DNA from: Corynebacterium nuruki S6-4
GTDB taxonomy: Bacteria > Actinomycetota > Actinomycetes > Mycobacteriales > Mycobacteriaceae
DNA length: 64,000 bases
Direction of reading: 5' to 3'
NCBI RefSeq assembly: GCF_007970465.1
Contig: NZ_CP042429.1
Location: 124,001 to 188,000, forward strand
Position 1 is the first letter of the stretch. Each line of letters opens with the position of its first letter. A model generated the notes under the pieces. That model was given only the letters and a program-made list of their open reading frames with translations. It was not told the DNA's origin and did not search any database. Both the position numbers and the translations under genes were made by a program. Positions 9,301 through 17,591 of this stretch are shown one piece after another.

Positions 9301-9880
9301 CGGTCTGCTGCTGGGATGCCCAGGTGGCGGCTTTCAGCCGTCGCCGGCTCCGTGCGGCGACGGCGGCGAGGACCGGGACCTGGACGAGGACCACCAGGGC
9401 GAGCGGCAGTGACAGCCAGAGCATGACCGCGGCGATGGCCACGGTCTCCACCGCCGCGCCGACGGCCATCGGGGCCATGGAGAGCATCATCTGGATCTGG
9501 TTGAGGTCGGAGATCGACCGGCTGACCAGCTGGCCGGAACTCAGTGTCCCGCGGACCTCCGGATCGACCCGCTGCAGCGACTGCAGCAGGTGGACCCGCA
9601 GGTCGTGCTGCACACCGATGGCGAGGCGGCCCGCGGTGTACCGGCGGAGGAACTGGAAGCCGTAGCGGAACACGGCCGCGACGACGAGGCCGGTGACCGC
9701 ACCCCGGTGCCCGTCGACGGCATTGCCGGCCATGACCGGGAGAACAACCTGGGTGAGCGAGGCGAGGACCGCCGCCACAATGGAGGTGACCAGGGAGAAG
9801 GGGCGTCCGCGGAGATGACCCGACAGGGTGGTGGGGGTGGGGTCGGAGCGGGTTGGCGCCGGCGCGGCCGCGAGGGTCAT
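6314..9880 (-). CDS. Fused two-half ABC exporter with one degenerate ATP site
   Basis: One 1188-residue chain carries two complete exporter halves, each a membrane domain followed by a nucleotide-binding domain. The first half has Walker A GPAGSGKT near 360, signature LSGGQRQ near 475 and Walker B VLVLDDATSATD near 497. The second has Walker A GSTGAGKST near 985, signature LSAGQRQ near 1088 and Walker B VMLLDEATASL near 1110. The first Walker B has Asp where the catalytic Glu should be, and the second signature is LSAGQ rather than LSGGQ. Both changes fall in the same composite ATP site, as in asymmetric heterodimeric exporters. A Gly-Ser-Ala repeat linker joins the halves at about 569-583. 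In C. glutamicum, as I recall, a similar ABC gene also adjoins odhA. The substrate (drug, lipid or peptide) is unknown. Confidence 0.93.
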   Translation of the reverse strand: MTLAAAPAPTRSDPTPTTLSGHLRGRPFSLVTSIVAAVLASLTQVVLPVMAGNAVDGHRGAVTGLVVAAVFRYGFQFLRRYTAGRLAIGVQHDLRVHLLQSLQRVDPEVRGTLSSGQLVSRSISDLNQIQMMLSMAPMAVGAAVETVAIAAVMLWLSLPLALVVLVQVPVLAAVAARSRRRLKAATWASQQQTADVATHVEETVSGVRIVKAFVQEEREYGTLRRLARRLFALRMREARTTAVFQPVLTSIPNIGMVATIVVGGWMTVHGTISVGEFLTASTFVTMIARTTRQAASMTVTIQLASSAVTRVTDVLRLPHRPAGTHRMPGPTGVRGSVRLGPLDTVVDLPAGSTVGIEGPAGSGKTLLASALAGLVTGPGVELDLVGTSADPSDARSVPLDDVVDEDRPVLVFDEPFLYSLSLRENILLGLDTCSTGSADTTDSAVRQAVRAACAEEFIDELGGLDTVVGERGLTLSGGQRQRIALARALLRRPSVLVLDDATSATDAETEARILANIRDLYSDGTLTLVVTGHRAAAILAPETVITLPEPTRSALWPAGADLTAAAGPAGSAGSAGSAGSAGSAESADLRRWESALAHDPTLRADLAALPPAQEQPRIGEYTAPFSLRSLFGMVRGLIAATVVVLLVSVAADVTLPGFIRHAVDTGVATARMDVVWRTAAAALCVVLVSWAAQAATEILTARTGERLLYTLRLRIFRHLGTLDMNYFETTSTGRILTRMTTDIDTCSRFLQTGLAQAIVSVSMLVGVMVMLVVTDPTLAAVTAVILPVILVAALVFRRIVSRLYRESRQTASTLNASFHEDVAGLPTAQVYGYDAATLARFTGESDHYRRLRMHAQTTVAVFFPGISFLTDLAQAVVLGIGTSMVARGEVSPGVLVAFSLYMTQFFGPVQQLSQVYDQFQQALVSLHRIGDLLRRRPSITDGDRQVSGTPAINATFSYGTPPPDARPLLDVDLTFHGTTALVGSTGAGKSTVIKLLARYYDPTTGAVTVGGTDLREARLADWRRQVGVVPQEAYLFAGTVASNIAYGRPDADWAEVTAAVDRIGGLPVIATIPGGFTAPVRERGAGLSAGQRQIIALARAELTEPRVMLLDEATASLTGQVEQDVVAAIAAATSGRTSVIVAHRLSTAARADRVVVLDHGRVVESGTHRELLARGGRYAALWTAAGRA
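8131..8175. repeat. 9-bp tandem repeat in the ABC linker
   Basis: Five copies of a 9-bp unit (CCGACCCTG and one- or two-base variants) encode the Gly-Ser-Ala linker between the two exporter halves. The repeat preserves frame, so linker length can vary without disrupting the protein. Confidence 0.8.
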
Positions 9881-10005
9881 GTGGCCTCCTGGGGGACGGG
9901 ATGTGCGGCGGGGACGCCCGGGCGGAACCCATTGTAGGATGGTGCCTGGTCCACCACTTTCATCCCGGGCAGCGCGCCCGGGTCCGTACCGAGGAGGTAT
10001 CGCCC

Positions 10006-10821
10006 GTGGGGTTCTATGAGGAGATCGCGGAAGCGCTCGACGCGGAGGGGATAGAATCCCGGGTCAATGACGGTACGTTGTTCGTCCCGGTCTCGGGTGA
10101 CCTCGAGATCCAGTTCGTGGACATCACCGGCGGCGCCGGGATTCCGGGTGCCAATGTCTTCCTTGCGATGGCGGATGTCGCGGAGGAGGACGAGGACTTC
10201 GAGGCCGCGCTGGTCGGCGTGGTCTTCTCGGTGCGGGACGCCGTCTCGACCGTCGCCCGTCATGTCGCCACCGACCAGGTCGTGACCGTGGTCCGGGATC
10301 TGATCGAGGGGACGGACCCGCGCATCGCCGACCTGGACTTCGTGCAGGACGGGATCGATGCCCTCACTGTGAGTGCCGAGGTCGGGGCGGACTCGGAGAT
10401 CGTCGTGACCCTCGATGCCGAGGGTGAGGAGCCGACAGCGACCGTGCGGTTCGTGACCCTGGGGGACGACTTCGAGGACCTCATGGACCAGGCGATCGGG
10501 GAGATCTGGGACGAGGGGGACGACGGTGACGAGGATGATGACTTCCCGGGGTCCGAGGAGGAGCGGCAGGCCGCGTTCCAGGGGCTGGTGCATGATGTCG
10601 CGGACATGACCGAGGAAGTGCTCGACCTGGGCCGGTTCACCGACTTCGACATGCTCTTCGATGTGCTCCAGGTCGCGCAGGAACAGGCAGGTTCGTGGGA
10701 GGAGCTGCTCGTCCCGCTCGATGACATCTGGGACGCGGACGAGGACGGCGACGACGCCGACGAGGACATCGACGAGGACATCGACGAGGACATCGACGAG
10801 GACACGGACGGCGAGGCCTGA
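10006..10821 (+). CDS. Acidic protein with Asp/Glu-repeat tail, function unknown
   Basis: This 271-residue cytosolic protein has no signal peptide or membrane helix. The first 160 residues look like a compact alpha/beta domain (GFYEEIAEALDAEGIESRV at the start). Two very acidic stretches follow, at about 168-183 and 243-271. The last stretch is built from a DEDI repeat. GTG 10006 is chosen because a near-perfect AGGAGGT lies seven bases upstream; the frame is open further upstream but not protein-like. The N-terminal half resembles the YbjN-type or tetratricopeptide-assisted chaperone folds only in general character, and I assign no function. It is divergent from the ABC exporter, with 125 bp between them. 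Confidence 0.85.
   Translation: MGFYEEIAEALDAEGIESRVNDGTLFVPVSGDLEIQFVDITGGAGIPGANVFLAMADVAEEDEDFEAALVGVVFSVRDAVSTVARHVATDQVVTVVRDLIEGTDPRIADLDFVQDGIDALTVSAEVGADSEIVVTLDAEGEEPTATVRFVTLGDDFEDLMDQAIGEIWDEGDDGDEDDDFPGSEEERQAAFQGLVHDVADMTEEVLDLGRFTDFDMLFDVLQVAQEQAGSWEELLVPLDDIWDADEDGDDADEDIDEDIDEDIDEDTDGEA
10759..10806 (+). repeat. 12-bp tandem repeat coding for the DEDI tail
   Basis: Four consecutive copies of GACGAGGACATC (the last ends ACG) encode Asp-Glu-Asp-Ile/Thr units at the C-terminus of the acidic protein. Copies 1-3 are identical at DNA level, which suggests recent slippage. Confidence 0.9.
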
Positions 10822-10904
10822 CCGGGCTCCGGTCTCCCGGGCGTCCCCCGCGTCCCTGACCTTCCCGGTGTCCCCGGCCTTCCTGGCGTCCTGCCGACGT
10901 GGTC

Positions 10905-11543
10905 TCAGGCCGCCGAAGAGTGTGGCCCGTCGGCGGGGCCGTCAGACTCCAGATTCTCCTGGGTCAGCAGCGCGTGCCACACCCAGTCCAGGGCGTCCCC
11001 GTCCGTGGTGGTCGGCGCCGCGCACCGGTCCTGGCGCACCCAGGCCGGGGCGCCGTCAGATCCGGCGGTGCCCGTCGGGTCGAGGACGCGGCGGAACAGG
11101 GAATGGACTCCCACGGTCGTGTCCCGGACGCCGGCGCTCCGGGTCTCTTCGGCAGAGACCCGGGCGCTGAGGGTCACGAAGAACATCGGGGTGCCGGCGG
11201 CGTCCGGTGGGGAACCGGTCAGTTCCTCCCACAGGCGGGGTGTGATCCGGTGGCGGGAGACATGCACGGTGGCGGAGACACGGGTGCCGCCGCAGGGCAG
11301 GACCGCGGTGACCGACGGCGCCTGCCATCCCGGTATGACGCGGACGCGGCTGCGTGGGTGGCGGAGCATGCTGCGGCATTTCGCCGCGGCACGGAGGACG
11401 GGACGCCCCGCCCGCAGTGTGCTGAGCGGGAAACGGACGAGGTTGCTGGTCGTGGTGGAGTTGTCGGGTGCTGTGGTACCGGGTGCTGCGGTCCCGGAGA
11501 CTGTGGCGGTGTGCCGGGTGCTGTGGTGGGTGGTGTTCGACAT
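10905..11543 (-). CDS. Hypothetical protein
   Basis: This 212-residue reading frame is convergent with the acidic-protein gene. The first 30 residues are Thr/Ser/His-rich and probably disordered. The centre (for example PMFFVTLSARVS and GVHSLFRRVLD) looks like a folded domain, and third codon positions are GC-rich as in real genes here. Longer frames exist on the opposite strand (10899-11714 and 11005-11853) but have poor protein character. The start is uncertain: ATG 11543 is taken, while ATG 11594 would add 17 residues, and neither has a good ribosome-binding site. I do not recognise the family. Confidence 0.55.
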   Translation of the reverse strand: MSNTTHHSTRHTATVSGTAAPGTTAPDNSTTTSNLVRFPLSTLRAGRPVLRAAAKCRSMLRHPRSRVRVIPGWQAPSVTAVLPCGGTRVSATVHVSRHRITPRLWEELTGSPPDAAGTPMFFVTLSARVSAEETRSAGVRDTTVGVHSLFRRVLDPTGTAGSDGAPAWVRQDRCAAPTTTDGDALDWVWHALLTQENLESDGPADGPHSSAA

Positions 11544-11710
11544 GGGCAGGACATTACGGGTGGGGCAGGACAGCTCCTGCCGTGCGTCGAACATGTGTTC
11601 TCATCGTGTCGGGACGGCGCCACCGTCGACGATGACGGTCATGGCCGGTGCGCCGCGGGGGAGAGGGGCGGGACACCGAAGGGCGCTGGATTCCCACCCG
11701 CGGCGTGTAC

Positions 11711-11770
11711 CTGAGCCCGACACTGAGCCCGACACTGAGCCCGACACTGAGCCCGACACTGAGCCCGACA
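11711..11770. repeat. 12-bp tandem repeat, five copies
   Basis: Five identical copies of CTGAGCCCGACA run head to tail. Because the unit is a multiple of three, all frames stay open: on the minus strand one frame reads GLSV repeats, and on the plus strand another reads LSPT repeats. Identity of all copies points to recent expansion. Confidence 0.95.
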
Positions 11771-12028
11771 ATGGCCCCGATGCCCGCCCCGATGATCGCG
11801 GAACGAACCCACAGGACGTTTTTCCGGTCCCCGGACAGCACCTGGGTTCGTGAACTCGACATCTGCAGGAGCAGACCGACCCCTGGGTTCGGAAAACCGA
11901 CACCGATGCCGGCCGGGCTGGGGCTGAGACTCAGGCCGAGGCTCGGGCTGAGATTCAGGCTGAGTTTGGGGTCGAGGCTCGGGCCCGAGGGGTGGGCTCA
12001 GCCCAGGGGTGCATTACAGCGGGCACGC

Positions 12029-12092
12029 AGAAGGCCTCCTGGTCCCCGCTGCCGGTGGTGGTTCACCCCGCAACGGTTACCGGAGGCCTTCT
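12029..12092. repeat. 11-bp inverted repeat
   Basis: AGAAGGCCTCC at 12029-12039 is exactly complementary to GGAGGCCTTCT at 12082-12092. An inner CCGGT/ACCGG pair (12052-12056 with 12079-12083) also allows branching. It lies downstream of gapB and could end or protect that transcript, but no T-run is present. Confidence 0.65.
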
Positions 12093-12154
12093 CCGACGTC
12101 ATCCCGCTCCGACGTCATCCCGCTCCGACGTCATCCCGCCCTGACGCCATCCCG
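12091..12154. repeat. 16-bp tandem repeat, four copies
   Basis: Three identical copies of CTCCGACGTCATCCCG are followed by a fourth copy with three differences. Each unit contains the self-complementary hexamer GACGTC. There are no spacers, so this is a simple tandem array. Confidence 0.9.
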
Positions 12155-12223
12155 GTGATCGTGTCCGCAACCTCCCCGGGAACTACAGCTGGCCCGGCGA
12201 TTCAGTCAGCCCAGCGCCTTCAG

Positions 12224-13687
12224 CTAGCCCAGCGTCTTCGCGGAGACCCGCTTCGGCCAGACCTGCGGGCGGACCCCGGCGATCTCCTCGACGATGCGGA
12301 TGACCTGGTTGGAGTAGCCGAACTCGTTGTCGTACCAGACGTAGAGCACCAGGTTCGTGCCCTCGGCGATGGTCGCCAGGCCGTCGACGATGCCGGCATG
12401 GGTGGAGCCGACGAAGTCGGACGAGACCACGTCGGGGGACTTGATGTAGTCGATCTGCTGACGCAGGTAGGAGTGCAGCGCGACCTTGTTGAGGAAGTTG
12501 TTGACCTCGTCGCGCTCGACCTCGGTCGCCAGGTTGAGGTTGAGGACCGCCATGGAGACGTCCGGGGTGGGGACGCGGATCGCGTTACCGGTGAGCTTGC
12601 CCTCGAGTTCCGGGAGCGCCTTGGCGACGGCCTTGGCGGCACCGGTCTCGGTGAGGACCATGTTCAGCCCGGCGGCGCGTCCACGACGCGGCCCCTTGTG
12701 GAAGTTGTCGGTGAGGTTCTGGTCGTTGGTGAACGAGTGGACCGTCTCGACGTGGCCGTGGACGATCCCGTACCGGTCGTTGATGACCTTGAGCACCGGG
12801 GTGATGCCGTTGGTGGTGCAGGAGGCCGCGGACAGCACCCGGTCGGCGTCGTCGTCGGTGATGTCGTCGTGGTTGATGCCGTAGACGATGTTGCGGACGT
12901 CGCCCTTGCCCGGGGCGGTGAGCAGCACCTTGGACACCCCCTTGGACTCGAGGTGCTTCGACAGACCGGCACGGTCACGCCAGACACCGGTGTTGTCGAC
13001 GACGATCGCGTCGTTGATGCCGTAGGCCGTGTAGTCGATCTCGGCCGGGTCGGAGGCGTAGATCACCTGGATGGCGGTGCCGTTGGCCCAGATGATGTCG
13101 TTCTCCTCGTCCACGGTGATGGTGCCGTTGAAGGCCCCGTGGATCGAGTCGCGGCGCAGCAGGCTGGCCCGCTTCTCGATGTCCTCGCCGGACTTCTTCC
13201 GCAGCACGACGGCGCGCAGGCGGGCGCCACCGTAGGTGGCCTCGCGGGAGATGAGGATGCGGGCGAGCAGCCGGCCGATGCGTCCGAAACCGTAGAGGAC
13301 GATATCGGCGGGGGTACGGTCCTCGGCGGTGCCGATGACCGGGGCGAGCTCCCGCTCGAGGTAGCCGCGGAGATCGGTGGAGTCCTCGGCGGCGAAGCCG
13401 ACGGCGAGGCGGCCCAGGTCGATCGAGGCGGTGCCCAGGTCCATCTGGACCAGTTCCTCGATGATCGGGAGGGTGGCGGTCAGCGGGAGTTCCGTCTCGG
13501 TGACGAGTCGCGCGTAGCGGTGGTGCTTGATGATGTCGATGTCGGTGACGTCGACCAGCAGGCGTCCGAAGATCGAGGTGACGACGTTCTTCTCGTTGTG
13601 GAGGCGGGTCAGCAGGGGGAGCATCTGCTGGGCCAGCTGGACGCGGGTGTTCCAGTCGCTCTGGTTGGCGGGGGCCTGTGAGGTCAT
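12224..13687 (-). CDS. gapB: Glyceraldehyde-3-phosphate dehydrogenase, long GapB type
   Basis: This 487-residue GAPDH interconverts glyceraldehyde-3-phosphate and 1,3-bisphosphoglycerate. The dinucleotide-binding motif YGFGRIGRLLA lies near 131, and the catalytic cysteine is in SAASCTTNGITP near 290. An N-terminal extension of about 125 residues precedes the Rossmann fold and is absent from ordinary 335-residue GAPDHs. The second, long GAPDH of C. glutamicum (GapB) has the same design and is reported to work mainly in gluconeogenesis with NADP. ATG 13687 is preferred because GGAGGA lies just upstream; ATG 13726 would put that sequence inside the gene. The family is certain; the cofactor preference is inferred. 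Confidence 0.93.
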   Translation of the reverse strand: MTSQAPANQSDWNTRVQLAQQMLPLLTRLHNEKNVVTSIFGRLLVDVTDIDIIKHHRYARLVTETELPLTATLPIIEELVQMDLGTASIDLGRLAVGFAAEDSTDLRGYLERELAPVIGTAEDRTPADIVLYGFGRIGRLLARILISREATYGGARLRAVVLRKKSGEDIEKRASLLRRDSIHGAFNGTITVDEENDIIWANGTAIQVIYASDPAEIDYTAYGINDAIVVDNTGVWRDRAGLSKHLESKGVSKVLLTAPGKGDVRNIVYGINHDDITDDDADRVLSAASCTTNGITPVLKVINDRYGIVHGHVETVHSFTNDQNLTDNFHKGPRRGRAAGLNMVLTETGAAKAVAKALPELEGKLTGNAIRVPTPDVSMAVLNLNLATEVERDEVNNFLNKVALHSYLRQQIDYIKSPDVVSSDFVGSTHAGIVDGLATIAEGTNLVLYVWYDNEFGYSNQVIRIVEEIAGVRPQVWPKRVSAKTLG

Positions 13688-13826
13688 GTGGGTCGTGTTC
13701 CTCCGGTGAAAGCGGTGGCGCGACATCGGCGCGCGCGGGTACTCCCGGCGGTGCCCCGTGTCGGGGGAGCCGGTACCCCCTAAGGTAGATCAGGATCCAC
13801 AGGACATCCCAGTCGGGTGCCCGTTA

Positions 13827-15224
13827 TCACCCCTGGGCGGACGCCTTCCGGTGGGTGAGCGGGTAGAGGAGCGTCATGACGACGGTGAACACGACGCCGG
13901 CGACGAGCGCGGAGCGGAACTCCTCGAGCCACACCATCGTCCCGAAGGTCACGAGGATCAGGGCGACGGCGAAGTACTGGCCGACCGGCCAGAACGGGAC
14001 CCGGAAGCGCAGTTCCCCCGGGTCGACGGGGGTGCGTCCGCCCCAGCCGTGGCGGCTGGCGAGGTGGGCGAGCAGGATCATCAGCCAGACGAAGACGGTG
14101 GCGAAGGTGGCGAGCGCGGCGATGTCGGCGAACAGGTCCGCGGCCGTGTCGTTCCACAGTTGCAGGGCGACGCCCACGACGAGGACCACGAGCATGACCC
14201 CGATGGTCATCACCGGCACCCCGCGGTAGTTGAGGCGTCCGAAGACGGTGGGTGCCAGGTGCTCGCGCGCCATGCCGAAGACCACGCGTCCGGCCCCGTA
14301 GAGGTCCGAGTTGATCGCCGAGAGGGCGGCGGTGATGACCACGACGTTGAGGGCGGTGGCCGCCCAGCCGATGCCGAGGCTGCTGAAGATCTGGACGAAG
14401 GGGGATTCCTCACCGGTGATCTCCCGCCAGGGGATGACGGAGACGATGACGAGGATGGCGAGGACGTAGAACAGCAGGATGCGCAGCGGGACGGTGTTGA
14501 TCGCCTTCGGGATCGTCTGCTCGTGGTCCTCCGCCTCACCGGCGGCCACCCCGATGGTCTCGGTGCCGCCGAAGGCGAACAGCACCAGGATGAGGGACGC
14601 CAGGACGCCGCTGAAGCCGTTGGGGAACAGTCCGCCGTCGTTCCACAGGTTGTCGACGCCCGCCGAACCGCCGGTGTCCACGTTGAACACGAGGATGGCG
14701 GCGCCACCGACGAGCATGGCGACCACGGCGAGCACCTTGACCAGGGTGAACCAGAATTCCAGTTCGCCGTACCAGCGGGCGCTGGCGAGGTTGGCGGCGG
14801 CGACGACGACGATGGCGACGGCGACCCACACCCACCCGGCGGTGTCCGGGAACCAGAATTTCATGTACAGCGAGATCGCCGTGAGGTCCGCCAGGCAGAC
14901 GATGATCATCTCGAAGGCGTACATCCAGCCGGTGATGTAGCCGGCCCAGGGGCCGAGGTACCGGCGGCAGTACTCGGCGAAGGAACCGGCGACCGGGTTG
15001 GCGACCGCCATCTCGCCGAGGGCACGGAGCATGAAGTAGACCACCGCGCCGCCGAGCAGGTAGACGAACACCACGCCCGGGCCGGCGGCCCCGATGGCGT
15101 CCGAGGAGCCGTAGAACAGCCCGGTGCCGATCGCGGATCCGAGGGCGATGAAGTGGATATGGCGGTGGCGCAGGGTGCGCTTGAGTTGCCGGGTGTAGGC
15201 GGTTTCCTCGACGGTGTCAGTCAC
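13827..15224 (-). CDS. Amino-acid permease, AAT/APC family
   Basis: This 465-residue integral membrane protein has about 12 helices. The first helix carries the family motif IALGSAIGTGLFYGSS near residue 25, and EMAVANPVAGSFAEY follows near 70. These are typical of AAT-family proton-coupled amino-acid importers (proline, GABA, aromatic or histidine permeases). The exact substrate cannot be read from sequence. GTG 15224 is selected with AGGA upstream; the extra 31 residues of the longer frame are not part of the family. It is divergent from the DEAD-box helicase gene, with a shared 107-bp promoter region. Confidence 0.9.
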   Translation of the reverse strand: MTDTVEETAYTRQLKRTLRHRHIHFIALGSAIGTGLFYGSSDAIGAAGPGVVFVYLLGGAVVYFMLRALGEMAVANPVAGSFAEYCRRYLGPWAGYITGWMYAFEMIIVCLADLTAISLYMKFWFPDTAGWVWVAVAIVVVAAANLASARWYGELEFWFTLVKVLAVVAMLVGGAAILVFNVDTGGSAGVDNLWNDGGLFPNGFSGVLASLILVLFAFGGTETIGVAAGEAEDHEQTIPKAINTVPLRILLFYVLAILVIVSVIPWREITGEESPFVQIFSSLGIGWAATALNVVVITAALSAINSDLYGAGRVVFGMAREHLAPTVFGRLNYRGVPVMTIGVMLVVLVVGVALQLWNDTAADLFADIAALATFATVFVWLMILLAHLASRHGWGGRTPVDPGELRFRVPFWPVGQYFAVALILVTFGTMVWLEEFRSALVAGVVFTVVMTLLYPLTHRKASAQG

Positions 15225-15331
15225 ATCCGGTATCCTATATCCTGGCCTGGCGCGTCCCACCTGGTGGGCCGCGTAGTCTGGTATGCGCCCACGAATCGCT
15301 TTTGGGGGCGTCGGCACGTACTGTGGGGGTA

Positions 15332-17515
15332 ATGACTGAAACTGAGAACGTTTCCGGCGACGATATGCCGGACACCTCCCAGTCGTCAGTATCTCAGGAA
15401 CCTCTGCACGAAGAAGGCACCACGGGGCTCGCCCCGCTGGGTGTCGGTGACGTTGTGGGCGCAGAACTTCCCGAGATCACTGCGGACGGGGACGTCATCG
15501 ACGAAGACACTGACAACACCGACACCGGCGACACCAGCCCCGCTGCGGGCGCGGACGACAAGGATCAGGCCGGAGCCTCCGGTTTCGCGGGCCTCGGCCT
15601 GCCCGCGGAGATCCTCGACGCCGTCGCGAAGGTCGGCTACACCACTCCGTCGCCCATCCAGGCGGCCACGATCCCGGCCCTGATGGAGGGACACGACGTG
15701 GTCGGTCTCGCGCAGACCGGTACCGGCAAGACCGCGGCATTCGCCCTCCCGGCACTGTCGCGGCTGGACCTCCACGACCGCCACCCGCAGGTGCTCGTGC
15801 TGGCCCCGACCCGGGAGCTCGCCCTGCAGTCGGCGGACTCCTTCGAGTCCTTCGCCGGCCATCTCGGCAACGTCAACATTCTGCCGATCTACGGCGGCGC
15901 CCCCTACGGTGCCCAGCTGTCGGGTCTGCGTCGCGGCGCCCACGTCGTCGTCGGCACCCCGGGCCGTATCATCGACCACCTGGAGAAGGGCAGCCTGGAC
16001 CTGTCCCACCTCCGCTTCCTCGTCCTCGACGAGGCCGACGAGATGCTCAACATGGGCTTCCAGGAGGATGTCGAGCGCATTCTCTCGGAGACCCCGGAGG
16101 AGCGTCAGGTGGCGCTGTTCTCTGCGACGATGCCCTCGGCGATCCGCCGGCTGTCGAAGCAGTACCTCAACGACGCCCAGGAATACACGGTCAAGTCCGA
16201 GCAGCGGACCGCGGACAACATCACGCAGGACTACCTGTTCGTGACGTTCCGTAACAAGATGAACGCGCTGACCCGCATTCTCGAGGTCACCGACTTCGAC
16301 GCGATGATCCTGTTCGTGCGCACCAAGAGTGACACGGAGGATGTCGCCGAGAAGCTCCGCGCCCAGGGGTTCAAGGCTGCCGCCATCAACGGTGACATCG
16401 CCCAGAACCAGCGCGAGCGGACCGTCGACCAGCTCAAGGACGGCACCCTCGACATTCTCGTGGCCACCGACGTCGCCGCCCGTGGTCTCGACGTGGACCG
16501 CATCACCCACGTCTTCAACTACGACATCCCGCGGGACACCGAATCCTACGTCCACCGCATCGGCCGCACCGGCCGTGCCGGACGCCACGGTCGGGCCATC
16601 CTGTTCGTCACCCCGCGTGAGAAGCGGATGCTGAAGAACATCGAGCGCGCGACGAAGTCGCACATCAACGAGATCGACCTCCCCGGCGTGGAGGAGGTGA
16701 ACGAGGCCCGGAAGAAGAAGTTCTTCACCTCGATCACCACTGCGCTGGAGGGTAAGCAGGTCGACACGTTCCGCGAGCTGGTCACGGCCTACGCCGAGGC
16801 CAACGACGTCACCCCGACGGACATCGCCGCCGCTCTCGCCGCCAGCATCCAGGGCAAGGAGCCCTTCTACATGGCGGAGCAGCCCGAGCCGCAGCGCCGG
16901 GAGCGTCGCGACCGCCGGGACTGGGACGACCGCGACAACGGTGGGGACACCGGCACGTACCGTTCGTTCAAGGACCGCTTCAACCATGAGGCGCCGACCG
17001 TCACCGACCGCAGGGGCAACACCCTCGCCGTCTACCGTGTCAGCGTCGGGCACCGTCAGCGCGTCCGGCCGGGCGCCATCGTCGGCGCCCTGGCCAACGA
17101 GGGCGGCCTGAACTCCCGCGACTTCGGCCGCATCAGCATTTTCTCGGAGCACTCCCTCGTGGAGCTGCCCGCGGATCTGCCGAAGGACGTCTTCGAGCGT
17201 CTCGACCAGACCCGTATCTCCGGCAAGCTCATCAACATCGAGCCGGACCCGGGTGCACCGGCCGGGCGTCCCGCCCACAACCGTCGCGACCGCGATGACC
17301 GAGGCGACCGGGGCGGACACGGCGGACACGGCGGACACAGCCGCGGCGGCTACCGGGGCGACCGGGACCGCGGCGGACGCGGTCGGGACCGGGGTAACGA
17401 CCGGGGCCGGTTCGACCGGGACCGCGGCGACCGCGACCGGGGCGGCCGCAGCAGCTGGCGCGGTAACCGCAACGACCGGTACGACCGGGGAGACCGTGGT
17501 GACCGCCGGGGGTGA
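15332..17515 (+). CDS. deaD: DEAD-box RNA helicase (DeaD/CsdA type)
   Basis: This 727-residue ATP-dependent RNA helicase unwinds structured RNA in ribosome assembly and cold adaptation in related bacteria. An acidic leader of about 85 residues precedes the core. Core motifs are the Q-motif region TPSPIQAATIP, Walker A AQTGTGKT near 130, DEAD in VLDEADEML near 235, SAT near 268, and HRIGRTGRAGR near 410. After about 550 comes a DbpA-like RNA-binding domain. The tail from about 645 is a repetitive Arg/Gly/Asp-rich segment that should bind RNA and be disordered. ATG 15332 follows a GGGGG ribosome-binding site. The family is certain. Confidence 0.96.
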   Translation: MTETENVSGDDMPDTSQSSVSQEPLHEEGTTGLAPLGVGDVVGAELPEITADGDVIDEDTDNTDTGDTSPAAGADDKDQAGASGFAGLGLPAEILDAVAKVGYTTPSPIQAATIPALMEGHDVVGLAQTGTGKTAAFALPALSRLDLHDRHPQVLVLAPTRELALQSADSFESFAGHLGNVNILPIYGGAPYGAQLSGLRRGAHVVVGTPGRIIDHLEKGSLDLSHLRFLVLDEADEMLNMGFQEDVERILSETPEERQVALFSATMPSAIRRLSKQYLNDAQEYTVKSEQRTADNITQDYLFVTFRNKMNALTRILEVTDFDAMILFVRTKSDTEDVAEKLRAQGFKAAAINGDIAQNQRERTVDQLKDGTLDILVATDVAARGLDVDRITHVFNYDIPRDTESYVHRIGRTGRAGRHGRAILFVTPREKRMLKNIERATKSHINEIDLPGVEEVNEARKKKFFTSITTALEGKQVDTFRELVTAYAEANDVTPTDIAAALAASIQGKEPFYMAEQPEPQRRERRDRRDWDDRDNGGDTGTYRSFKDRFNHEAPTVTDRRGNTLAVYRVSVGHRQRVRPGAIVGALANEGGLNSRDFGRISIFSEHSLVELPADLPKDVFERLDQTRISGKLINIEPDPGAPAGRPAHNRRDRDDRGDRGGHGGHGGHSRGGYRGDRDRGGRGRDRGNDRGRFDRDRGDRDRGGRSSWRGNRNDRYDRGDRGDRRG

Positions 17516-17591
17516 CCGGGGCCGTCGCGGCGACCGGGACTGAGTGATATTCCCGGGGTGTGACATGGGGGAGTGACACCGGGGGTACTGC

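Larger units (their letters stand above)
11544..12223. other. Gene-poor stretch with tandem and inverted repeats
   Basis: About 680 bp separate the hypothetical gene from gapB (both minus strand) without a gene I can support. The stretch contains a 12-bp tandem repeat (11711-11770), degenerate GAGACTCAGGCTGAG-like units (about 11925-11985), an 11-bp inverted repeat (12029-12092) and a 16-bp tandem repeat (12091-12154). A minus-strand frame (11554-11862) would encode a glycine-rich membrane segment with GLSV repeats but has no ribosome-binding site. Confidence 0.6.

Noticed and set aside
11554..11862. Possible small membrane protein with GLSV repeats
   Set aside because: The helix looks plausible, but there is no ribosome-binding site, the repeat is recent slippage and the C-terminal part is Arg/Pro-rich noise; kept only as a remark.
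12091..12154. Repeat array as a CRISPR
   Set aside because: 16-bp units are directly joined with no spacers and no cas genes are nearby.
11648..13681. 677-codon plus-strand frame across the repeats and gapB
   Set aside because: Most of it is antisense to GapB, and the beginning is just the translated 12-bp repeat.
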